A stretch of DNA of 5,741 nt from Pseudomonadota bacterium (GTDB lineage: Bacteria > Desulfobacterota > Anaeroferrophillalia > Anaeroferrophillales > Tharpellaceae): NCBI GenBank assembly GCA_015486505.1, contig WFRP01000288.1:1-5741 (forward strand), given 5' to 3'. The translations under genes were made by a program, and so were the position numbers. Within the stretch, counting starts at the first letter, position 1; the number at the start of each line of letters is the position of its first letter. Positions 1 through 4,813 of the stretch are shown one piece after another. The notes under the pieces are model-generated. The model saw only the letters and a program-made list of their open reading frames with translations. It was not told where the DNA came from and ran no database searches.

Positions 1-29
1 AAATAGCTGCCAGGGTTTGGAGGTTGACA

Positions 30-1259
30 GTGGATTACAGGCCCAGAATAATCGAGTCCCGGCTGGAGGAGCTTTTTCGTTATTATCCGGTGCTTGCCGT
101 TCTCGGCGCAAGACAGGTCGGAAAATCGACTTTGGTTGAAAATCTTTTTCAGGACAGAGTCGAGACCGTGGTTTTCGATCCGGTTGTCGATATCGGAAAT
201 GCGCGACAGGACCCGGACTTTTTTTTGCAGAATCTTGATAAAACGGCTTTTCTCGATGAAATTCAATACGCGCCGGAACTGCTGCCGGCAATCAAAAGGG
301 TAGTTGACCGCAAAAAAAAGAACGGGCTTTACATCCTGAGTGGCTCCCAGAATCTTTCGGTCTTAAAAAATATTGCTGAATCACTGGCCGGACGGGTGGC
401 GATAACAACGCTTTGGCCGATGAGCCGCCGGGAACTGACCGCTGAAACGTCGTCTGGTTTTATCGAAAACTGGCTTCAGGAAGGGGATATTGAACTGCAG
501 GATTGGCGGAGAAAGGGGAGTTACGCAGTCTATCCGCGAATCTGGCGCGGGGGCTATCCCGGGATAATGGATTTTCCGGATCACCTGGTTCCCGGTTACT
601 GGAGTTCCTATTTACAGACCTATATTGAACGTGATGTCAGAACCATTGCCAATATCGGCTCGCTCCAGACTTTCGGTCGTTTTATCGGTCTGCTCGCGGC
701 TTTAAGCGCTCAGGAAATCAACCACAATCAACTGGGTCGGGAGTTGGGAATTGATCGCAAAACCGCTCTGGCCTGGACCGAGATTGCCCAGTCAACTTAC
801 CAATGGCTCAGCATCCCGGCCTTTTCCCGAAACCCGATCAAAAAAATTGCCGGTAAGCAGAAGGGTTTCTTTACGGATACCGGATTTATCTGCTTTCTGC
901 AAAAGATTGCCGCGCCGGAGGTAATCGCCAACCATCCTCTGCAGGGACAACTCTTTGAGACCTTTGTCTTTATGGAGATCGTCAAAAATATGCAAAAACT
1001 GCCGTTGCTTCCTAATTTATACCATTTTCGCGCCTATTCCGGCGCCGAAGTCGATCTGGTTCTGGAACTTAATGGCAAACTCTATCCGATTGAGATAAAA
1101 GCCAAAAGTAACCCCAATCGTAAAGATATCAGGGGCTTTGCCGCATTCCGTGAGTGTTTTCCCAAAGAGAACATTCATGACGGCCTGCTGGTTTGCGCCA
1201 TAGAGCAGCCCCGAAGATTAAGTGACAACGTTGTCGCTATACCCTGGTGGCTGCTTTAA
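30..1259 (+). CDS. AAA_14/DUF4143 family ATPase
   Basis: Predicted P-loop ATPase of the widespread AAA_14 + DUF4143 type; cellular role unknown for most members. Numbering here is from a TTG at 24, which gives 411 aa. Walker A is GARQVGKST (28-36), Walker B is AFLDEIQ (75-81), a sensor-like strand is YILSGSQN (103-110), followed by LAGRV (121-125). The middle has the family's GYW..YLQTYIERDV block (191-205). The C-terminus has GAEVDLVLE (340-348) and PIEIKAK (355-361); D344, E357 and K359 are spaced as in a PD-(D/E)XK nuclease-like fold, common in this family, though activity is not shown. Start choice: GGAGG at 19-23 abuts the TTG but lies 6 nt before the GTG at 30, so GTG (409 aa) is preferred. 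Length and both domains look complete. It stands alone, 81 bp upstream of a toxin-antitoxin pair; no functional link is evident. Confidence 0.9.
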   Translation: MDYRPRIIESRLEELFRYYPVLAVLGARQVGKSTLVENLFQDRVETVVFDPVVDIGNARQDPDFFLQNLDKTAFLDEIQYAPELLPAIKRVVDRKKKNGLYILSGSQNLSVLKNIAESLAGRVAITTLWPMSRRELTAETSSGFIENWLQEGDIELQDWRRKGSYAVYPRIWRGGYPGIMDFPDHLVPGYWSSYLQTYIERDVRTIANIGSLQTFGRFIGLLAALSAQEINHNQLGRELGIDRKTALAWTEIAQSTYQWLSIPAFSRNPIKKIAGKQKGFFTDTGFICFLQKIAAPEVIANHPLQGQLFETFVFMEIVKNMQKLPLLPNLYHFRAYSGAEVDLVLELNGKLYPIEIKAKSNPNRKDIRGFAAFRECFPKENIHDGLLVCAIEQPRRLSDNVVAIPWWLL

Positions 1260-1265
1260 AAACCC

Positions 1266-1289
1266 AAAAAAGGGGACAGATTTATTTTT
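1266..1289. repeat. Short dispersed-type motif (GGGGACAGATTTATTT)
   Basis: The string AAGGGGACAGATTTATTT sits between the ATPase stop and the brnTA promoter. From memory, very similar strings recur between genes in many deltaproteobacterial genomes, sometimes near REP-associated (Y1) transposases. Only one copy is in this window, so its repeat nature cannot be shown here. Confidence 0.3.
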
Positions 1290-1302
1290 GTAGCTACAAA
1301 AA
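1285..1302. promoter_or_regulatory. Operator candidate O1 of brnTA (18-bp perfect palindrome)
   Basis: TTTTTGTAGCTACAAAAA is a perfect 18-bp palindrome ending 2 bp before the -35 box. Its core TGTAGCTACA recurs, with one base changed, over the -10 box 33 bp downstream. BrnA-type antitoxins are DNA-binding autorepressors, so this is a likely site for BrnA or the BrnT-BrnA complex. The site role is inferred from symmetry and position. Confidence 0.6.
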
Positions 1303-1304
1303 AA

Positions 1305-1333
1305 TTGACATGAAGCGTTAATGTAGTTACAAT
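1305..1333 (+). promoter_or_regulatory. Sigma-70-type promoter of brnTA
   Basis: A perfect -35 TTGACA (1305-1310) is separated by exactly 17 bp from TACAAT (1328-1333), one base off the -10 consensus. The expected transcription start, about 7 nt downstream, falls at 1340-1341, on or next to the A of the brnT ATG. The toxin message would then be leaderless or nearly so, which fits the lack of a Shine-Dalgarno sequence before that ATG. Confidence 0.75.
1322..1331. promoter_or_regulatory. Operator candidate O2 of brnTA, overlapping the -10 box
   Basis: TGTAGTTACA is the second copy of the near-palindrome whose perfect version TGTAGCTACA lies at 1289-1298. It covers the first four bases of the -10 hexamer, so a protein bound here would block RNA polymerase. 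The two centres are 33 bp apart, roughly three helical turns, which puts both sites on about the same face of the DNA. Confidence 0.5.
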
Positions 1334-1340
1334 AAACTGT

Positions 1341-1619
1341 ATGAAGATTGAATATGATTCAGGCAAAAACAACTGGAACATCAAGGAACGTAACCTCTCT
1401 TTTGAGCAAGCGGCGGAGCTTGACCGGGAAAAGGCGCAGATCATTGAAGATATACGCCACGATTACCCGGAACAACGATTCGTCGCAATGGCTTACCTGC
1501 AGGGGAGGCTGCATGTTATCTGCTTTACGCCTATAGCAGGCGAAATCAGAGTAATCAGTTTCAGGAAAGCCAATTCCAGAGAGGTAAAAAGCTATGAACA
1601 GACAACCCTTGACAAATAA
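1341..1619 (+). CDS. brnT: BrnT family type II toxin
   Basis: Toxin half of a BrnT-BrnA module. The family has a RelE-like fold and acts as a ribonuclease that shuts down translation until bound by BrnA. The 92-aa length is typical. Family landmarks: the N-terminal IEYDSGKNNWNIKERNLSF (residues 3-21, matching the usual 'F-x-W-D-x-x-K-x-x-x-N' opening, but with Y in place of W), EDIRHDYPEQRF (36-47), GRLHVICFT (55-63) and the signature RVISFRKANSRE (70-81). No Shine-Dalgarno precedes the ATG at 1341; the strong promoter just upstream suggests a leaderless message. Its last 26 bases overlap brnA, the toxin-first order usual for this family. The degenerate opening motif leaves open whether the toxin is fully active. 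Confidence 0.9.
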   Translation: MKIEYDSGKNNWNIKERNLSFEQAAELDREKAQIIEDIRHDYPEQRFVAMAYLQGRLHVICFTPIAGEIRVISFRKANSREVKSYEQTTLDK

Positions 1620-1902
1620 GAACGGAGAGGTCAGGGAGTTAACCCCAAAAGACTTTAAGCATATGCGTCCAATCTCCGAGGTTTTACCGGATGAGCTTCT
1701 GTCCGTATTGCCCAAAAGAGGCCGGCCACCAAAGAGCAATCCCAAGAAACAACTTACTATACGGCTCAATAATGAAATTATTGATTTTTTTAAATCCCAC
1801 GGCAAAGGGTGGCAAACAGAAATCAATAAAGTTCTCCAGAATCACATCGATTCACACCGGCAGCCCGGCTGTGCCGGGCGTGACCCGGAGGCCATCAAAT
1901 GA
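1594..1902 (+). CDS. brnA: BrnA family antitoxin
   Basis: Antitoxin and probable autorepressor paired with BrnT. The C-terminal half carries the BrnA pattern: a basic hinge RGRPPKSNPKKQ (residues 43-54), then LTIRLNNEIIDFF (55-67), whose strand and helix make the ribbon-helix-helix DNA-binding part, then GKGWQTEINKVLQNHI (71-86). The N-terminal half, with KDFKHMRPISEVLPDELL, resembles the BrnT-binding arm of the family. Start ATG at 1594 lies 26 bases inside brnT, with GAGAGG at 1579-1584 as its ribosome-binding site, so translation is probably coupled. The tail after HIDSH (roughly the last 15 residues, QPGCAGRDPEAIK) is not family-like and coincides with a GC-rich inverted repeat. Confidence 0.9.
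   Translation: MNRQPLTNKNGEVRELTPKDFKHMRPISEVLPDELLSVLPKRGRPPKSNPKKQLTIRLNNEIIDFFKSHGKGWQTEINKVLQNHIDSHRQPGCAGRDPEAIK
1863..1879. repeat. GC-rich inverted repeat at the brnA 3' end
   Basis: GCCCGGC-TGT-GCCGGGC is a perfect 7-bp stem with a 3-nt loop inside the last codons of brnA. No T-run follows, so it is not a standard intrinsic terminator. It encodes the PGCAG of the atypical BrnA tail, and may be a small palindromic element that extended the reading frame, or a message-stabilising hairpin. Confidence 0.45.
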
Positions 1903-1930
1903 TGAATACGGCTGGTTCTCACATCACTCA

Positions 1931-1963
1931 GCTACAGATCCTCAGTCTTAAATTGGCTGTAGC
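1931..1963. repeat. Inverted repeat GCTACAG / CTGTAGC
   Basis: A 7-bp perfect inverted repeat (1931-1937 and 1957-1963) with a 19-nt spacer, between brnA and the phd promoter. It could form a weak hairpin; without a T-run it is a poor terminator. The arms contain GCTACA/TGTAGC, echoing the TGTAGCTACA core of the brnTA operator, perhaps by chance. Confidence 0.3.
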
Positions 1964-2041
1964 CTTCATAAAAACAGCTGACATCAGGGAGATAAACGCT
2001 TCTGCTGCTTTTGCTTGAAAACCGGGATTTGTCAGTAAAAC

Positions 2042-2070
2042 TTGACCACCCTTTTTATCTTTGTTATATA
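2042..2070 (+). promoter_or_regulatory. Probable promoter of the phd-vapC operon
   Basis: TTGACC (2042-2047) resembles a -35 box; TATATA (2065-2070) follows after 17 bp as a partial -10 match. A second -10 candidate, TATAGT (2075-2080), lacks a good -35 partner. The predicted start falls in the GACTAT repeats just downstream, as expected for an autorepressed TA operon, leaving a leader of about 50 nt before the antitoxin. Confidence 0.4.
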
Positions 2071-2071
2071 T

Positions 2072-2089
2072 GACTATAGTCGTGACTAT
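2072..2089. promoter_or_regulatory. Operator candidate of phd-vapC (overlapping GACTAT half-sites)
   Basis: Three half-sites alternate in direction: GACTAT (2072-2077), ATAGTC (2076-2081) and GACTAT (2084-2089). The first two make the perfect palindrome GACTATAGTC; the last two form an inverted repeat with a 2-nt spacer. Phd/YefM antitoxins bind short palindromes near their own promoter, so this is the likely autoregulatory site. Inferred from symmetry and position only. Confidence 0.55.
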
Positions 2090-2132
2090 GGTTATTGTCT
2101 GCTTAAATAATGGACTAAGGGAGGGTTGGAGT

Positions 2133-2366
2133 TTGAATACCGTATCCAAAGGTGTATTGAAAGCGCAAATGCTGAAGTATTTTCGTCAGGTTGAAGAAAC
2201 CGGTCAAGAGTTGATTGTTACGGATCATCGGAAACCGGTTTTGAAAATTGTACCGATCAAACAGCCGCTGTTAACCGTGGAGGAGGCTTTCCGCGGCTTG
2301 CGCGGGAAAGTTGAATATCTTGAAGATATCAACACCCCCACAACTGATGAATGGGGAGAAATCTGA
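2133..2366 (+). CDS. Phd/YefM-type antitoxin
   Basis: Small antitoxin that should neutralise the PIN toxin encoded next and repress the shared promoter. From the TTG at 2133 the protein is 77 aa and opens NTVSKGVLKAQMLKYFRQVE, the usual Phd start, followed by the core ELIVTDHRKPVLKIVPIK (residues 26-43). The C-terminal part (LTVEEAFRGL, then TTDEWGEI) is the toxin-binding region; acidic and Trp-containing ends are typical. TTG is preferred because GGGAGG at 2120-2125 lies 7 nt upstream and because longer versions, back to 2061, would start inside the promoter/operator and add a non-family N-terminus. Its TGA overlaps the toxin ATG by one base (TGATG), implying coupled translation. Confidence 0.85.
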   Translation: MNTVSKGVLKAQMLKYFRQVEETGQELIVTDHRKPVLKIVPIKQPLLTVEEAFRGLRGKVEYLEDINTPTTDEWGEI

Positions 2367-2752
2367 TGCGCCTTCTTGATACTTGCGCACTGCTCTGGTA
2401 TAGCCTTGACGACAAAAAACTCTCAGCTAAAGCAAAGCTGGAGTGTGAAAAAATTCCTCGAACCGGTGGCTTTGTTTCAGCTATCTCCATTTGGGAGATC
2501 GGTATAAAGATCAAAAACGGGAAACTTGATATCGGTACAAATATTGCCGACTATGTTAAGCGGTTACGAAAAATGGGTACCATTAAGATTATTCCGGTTG
2601 ATGAGAATATCTGGCTGAAAAATCTTGCTCTTGACTGGGATCATCGAGACCCTGCGGATCGAACAATTGTCGCCACGGCAATATTAAAAAATTTGCCAAT
2701 CATAACCTCAGATAAAATAATTTTAAGCTATTACGACAATATCATCTGGTAA
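2366..2752 (+). CDS. PIN-domain toxin (VapC-like RNase)
   Basis: Predicted metal-dependent ribonuclease toxin partnered with the Phd-type antitoxin. The 128-aa protein keeps the PIN acidic set: D5 in RLLDTCALLW, E44 in SAISIWEIGIK, D95 and D98 in HRDPADR, and D116 in IITSDK. It is full length for this class; LLDTCALLWYSL and RDPADRTIVATA are typical of PIN toxins paired with Phd antitoxins. Start: ATG at 2366, with GGGGAG at 2353-2358 spaced 7 nt, rather than ATG 2351, which would swallow that ribosome-binding site. The RNA target cannot be told from sequence. Confidence 0.9.
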   Translation: MRLLDTCALLWYSLDDKKLSAKAKLECEKIPRTGGFVSAISIWEIGIKIKNGKLDIGTNIADYVKRLRKMGTIKIIPVDENIWLKNLALDWDHRDPADRTIVATAILKNLPIITSDKIILSYYDNIIW

Positions 2753-2906
2753 AAAAACAGACAGTTCAGAGCCCGGTCATCATTAATCTTACTGTTTTTC
2801 AGTTTTTTCCGTCCCCCCCCGAGGTCTCCGATAACCTGATAAGAGCACTTGTTTGCGACCAACAGCTCCCCTTTTTTCTCGTAAACAGTCGGCCGTAATG
2901 GACACC

Positions 2907-3128
2907 TTATCCTACGGCAAAAAAACCGATATTTTCCCCGGATTCCGAATCTTTGAAAGCCACTTCTCCGGCCCGGTCGGTAAGCATTTCATTCGGGCTT
3001 AATTCAACGCCGCTGATTCGGTTTTTACGGACGAGGGTGGCAAAATCAACGGGAGTCAGAGACCTGTATTTTTCCGGTCGAACAGGGGGTTCAGGAAATC
3101 GTTGCTCTGCTGGTAAAATTACCGGGAG
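2907..3128 (-). pseudogene. Possible gene remnant, start-less reading frame (unidentified)
   Basis: Read on the minus strand, 73 sense codons run from a TGA at 3131-3129 to a TAA at 2909-2907. The second half reads like a real protein end: VDFATLVRKNRISG, VELSPNEMLTDRAG, EVAFKDSESGENIGFFAVG. No ATG, GTG or TTG opens the frame early; the first ATG leaves only 26 codons. The region lies just downstream of the TIGR04396-like gene and in the same direction, so it could be the 3' remnant of a further gene. The first part is repeat-derived (KYRSLTP is encoded by the 35-bp repeat). I do not recognise the family, and chance openness is possible. Confidence 0.3.
3038..3072. repeat. 35-bp direct repeat, copy 1
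   Basis: Matches 3111-3145 at 32 of 35 positions, with an identical 23-base core running from CGGGAGTCAGAG through to CTGTATTTT. The copies start 73 bp apart. Similar 'GGGGTCAGAGACCTxTATTTT' strings are, from memory, common dispersed motifs in deltaproteobacteria. Confidence 0.8.
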
Positions 3129-3145
3129 TCAGAGACCTGTATTTT
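3111..3145. repeat. 35-bp direct repeat, copy 2
   Basis: Second copy of the repeat at 3038-3072, with three mismatches, all in the first third. It ends 9 bp from the stop codon of the minus-strand glycan gene. The 73-bp period is not a multiple of three, so the two copies are read in different frames on the minus strand. Confidence 0.8.
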
Positions 3146-3154
3146 CCCAGTTTG

Positions 3155-4564
3155 TCAGCGGCGCTGTGAATCGGAAGTGATCCGGAAAATATGAGCCCCG
3201 AGTTTCCGGATAGCCAATTTCTGCGGATCGCCGAGAATCGCCTGCAGGCGTTCAACTTTTTGCCGCAGCGCCGCGAGTGACAGGCCGGGGTAGCGATGAC
3301 GTTGAAATTCCGGCCGGTATTTGGAATCAGGCTGAAATGATTTGATCTTTTTGGCCAGCCGGCGCCTTGCCGCCTGATAACGTCCCACCGATCGCGCCAA
3401 AGATGAGGGCGGAGGTGTATCGGCGGATTCCTGAATAATCTTTTCCAGAACCCCGACAATTCTTAAACTCGCCAACGGCCCGTCCTGTGAAGCGAGATAG
3501 CCTGCCATCAATTTCCGCCGTTCTTTGCCGCCGGCGGCTCCGGTTTCTCCGGTCAATATCCGGCTGATTGTTTCCTTAAGCTCGGAAAAATCAAAACACT
3601 GGTGGCTTAAGGCGTTAGGCAGCCGGTAAAAACCGTTATCATACTCAGGGTCGCCGCTTGCCTGATAGCTCAATGCCGGAACCTGCATAATATAGGCTTC
3701 CACCCCGGTAGTACAGCCATTGTGAATCACCGCTGTGGCGGCCAGCAGCCAGGGAATGACATTGCCCTCGTTGATAACCTTAACCCGCCGGCAGCCGACG
3801 GCCAGTTGATGATAAACCGCCGGGTTTTCCACCGGATGGGGCCGGACAATGATCGTCAACTCGGGAAATGCCGATTCCAGGCGGGGAATCAGGTCTTGAA
3901 AACTTGCAAACACCGCCTTTTTGTGATCCCGCAGACCCTCGGCAAAATGACGCTCCATCCCCACTGCCGCCCGGCCGTAACGCGGCTTTTCACCCGGTTT
4001 TTTTACCGGCTGAAAAAGATTCTGGTCGGGGTAGAAAGCGTTAACAAAGCTAAAATTGGTATTGATGAGCAGAAAATCACCATATTTCTGCCGTAAGGCT
4101 TCGGTTGCCGCGGCAAAAAACGGCTGCATCTCCGGCCGCAGCATATCACCCCGGGGATTGCCGGTCAGGTGGATAGGCATCTTTGGCGGCAGAGCAGGGT
4201 ATTGCCGCCACAATTTGGCATTTTCCTCACCCCAGGCAAACAGGTGGGCGATATGAGTGATCGTTTCCGGGGAAAGCCTCCGGCTGAAATAGGTTGCGGC
4301 CGGGGGATGAATCAGGGCCTCTTCATCCCAGCCGGCAATGATATGCCCCAGTTTTCGCATAATTCGAAATATTTTCAGACTGCGGGCGGTCATACTTTTC
4401 GCCAGATAGATACTGGGCGGAAAAGCCCCGACGCGAAAACTTATCTCCAGGCGGGAGCCGATAATAACGGAAAATCCCCGCCGCGCGGCAATGCAGGCCA
4501 GCAGCAGCTTGGCATCAAGCTCACGGACCTGGTTTTCAACCGGTATAATAAGGGAGCGCTTCAT
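3155..4564 (-). CDS. Surface carbohydrate biosynthesis protein (TIGR04396-like)
   Basis: A 469-aa cytoplasmic protein of the type named only 'surface carbohydrate biosynthesis protein', found in capsule/O-antigen loci; the reaction is unknown to me. The opening SLIIPVENQVRELDAKLLLA (4-23), followed by a Rossmann-like FSVIIGSR (31-38), is characteristic. GNPRGD (135-140), LLINTNFSF (165-173), IIVRPHPVENP (238-248) and VIHNGCTTGVEA (279-290) place the second half near GT-B glycosyltransferases and CDP-glycerol-transferase-like proteins; the RPHP and NGCTT blocks usually shape the nucleotide-sugar site. The C-terminus (RLQAILGD, then KLGAHIFRI) looks natural, so the gene seems complete. No transmembrane segment is evident. 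ATG at 4564 has no good Shine-Dalgarno; a MITE-like insertion begins 8 nt upstream. It follows the cytidylyltransferase gene and probably formed an operon with it. Confidence 0.85.
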   Translation of the reverse strand: MKRSLIIPVENQVRELDAKLLLACIAARRGFSVIIGSRLEISFRVGAFPPSIYLAKSMTARSLKIFRIMRKLGHIIAGWDEEALIHPPAATYFSRRLSPETITHIAHLFAWGEENAKLWRQYPALPPKMPIHLTGNPRGDMLRPEMQPFFAAATEALRQKYGDFLLINTNFSFVNAFYPDQNLFQPVKKPGEKPRYGRAAVGMERHFAEGLRDHKKAVFASFQDLIPRLESAFPELTIIVRPHPVENPAVYHQLAVGCRRVKVINEGNVIPWLLAATAVIHNGCTTGVEAYIMQVPALSYQASGDPEYDNGFYRLPNALSHQCFDFSELKETISRILTGETGAAGGKERRKLMAGYLASQDGPLASLRIVGVLEKIIQESADTPPPSSLARSVGRYQAARRRLAKKIKSFQPDSKYRPEFQRHRYPGLSLAALRQKVERLQAILGDPQKLAIRKLGAHIFRITSDSQRR

Positions 4565-4565
4565 A

Positions 4566-4572
4566 TTAATGT
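4566..4572. repeat. Target-site duplication, left copy (TTAATGT)
   Basis: TTAATGT directly abuts the left terminal inverted repeat and is repeated exactly at 4779-4785 on the other side of the element. A 7-bp duplication fits DDE-type transposition. This copy lies between the inserted element and the start codon of the minus-strand glycan gene. Confidence 0.75.
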
Positions 4573-4778
4573 CTCAACTTTCTGAGTTAGATATTTTATC
4601 ATATATTCGAGCAGTTATGGTTGCCCGCAAAGACGCCAAGAAAACCGAAAAACGGGCAATATTTCTTGAAACCCTTTGCGTCTTTGCGCCTTTGCGGGAG
4701 ACATTATAAAAATATCATTGCTATAAGGCGGAAAATAAGCTTATAAATCAATGGGTTATATTAAGTCAGAAAGTTGAG
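4573..4778. mobile_element. MITE-like element, 206 bp, non-coding
   Basis: Ends are inverted repeats: CTCAACTTTCTGAGTTA (4573-4589) and TAAGTCAGAAAGTTGAG (4762-4778) match at 16 of 17 positions. Both sides are flanked by the identical TTAATGT. Inside lies a second, imperfect inverted repeat: CCCGCAAAGACGCCAAG (4624-4640) against CTTTGCGCCTTTGCGGG (4682-4698), 15 of 17 pairing, plus TTGCCCG/CGGGCAA (4621-4627, 4653-4659). No transposase or other gene fits in it. It is therefore a miniature inverted-repeat element moved in trans by an IS transposase; I cannot name the family. The GCAAAGACGC core resembles a widespread palindromic motif. Toward the glycan gene it offers AT-rich -10-like strings (TATGAT, TAAAAT on the minus strand) but no good -35. 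Confidence 0.75.
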
Positions 4779-4785
4779 TTAATGT
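4779..4785. repeat. Target-site duplication, right copy (TTAATGT)
   Basis: Exact partner of 4566-4572, immediately outside the right terminal inverted repeat. Collapsing the two copies restores an uninterrupted 36-nt gap between the cytidylyltransferase stop and the next ATG. Confidence 0.75.
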
Positions 4786-4813
4786 GAAATCGGGTATTGT
4801 AAAACCGGGAAAA

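Larger units (their letters stand above)
2753..3154. other. Gene-poor interval between convergent gene sets
   Basis: About 400 bases between the + strand toxin gene and the - strand glycan genes, with no intact gene I can support. It holds a weak A/T inverted repeat just after the toxin stop (AAAAACAG 2753-2760, CTGTTTTT 2792-2799), a run of eight Cs (2813-2820), a 20-bp stretch (2841-2860) matching 17 of 20 bases of the repeat upstream of the cytidylyltransferase gene, an open minus-strand stretch without a start (2907-3128) and a 35-bp direct repeat. No clear terminator is visible for either converging operon. Confidence 0.6.

Noticed and set aside
1928..2149. Minus-strand frame of 73 codons ending FISLMSAVFMKATANLRLRI, possibly a transposase remnant, with an IS-end-like ACTTGACCACC nearby
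   Set aside because: It crosses the phd promoter/operator and the antitoxin start, and I cannot match it to a family. Left as unproven.
2753..2799. Inverted repeat AAAAACAG / CTGTTTTT after the PIN toxin gene as an intrinsic terminator
   Set aside because: The stem is mostly A/T, only 8 bp, with a 31-nt loop; the T-rich stretch after it is broken. Too weak to call.
2813..2820. Run of eight Cs as a phase-variation switch
   Set aside because: It lies in no supported gene and next to no recognisable promoter, so slippage would have no obvious effect.
2892..2918. GCCGTA / TACGGC hairpin next to a run of A on the + strand as a terminator for the minus-strand operon
   Set aside because: Read on the minus strand, the T-run comes before the hairpin instead of after it, so the geometry is wrong.
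3038..3145. The 35-bp repeats as a minimal CRISPR array
   Set aside because: Only two copies with mismatches, no third repeat, and no cas genes; the repeat core resembles dispersed intergenic motifs instead.
4169..4585. Long + strand frames opposite the glycan gene, and similar frames opposite the cytidylyltransferase gene (4997-5551)
   Set aside because: They are antisense shadows of well-supported minus-strand genes, with no family motifs and low-complexity composition.
4491..4709. Short + strand frame running from the glycan gene into the MITE-like element
   Set aside because: It reads across the insertion boundary and through the palindromic core; no ribosome-binding site or family likeness.
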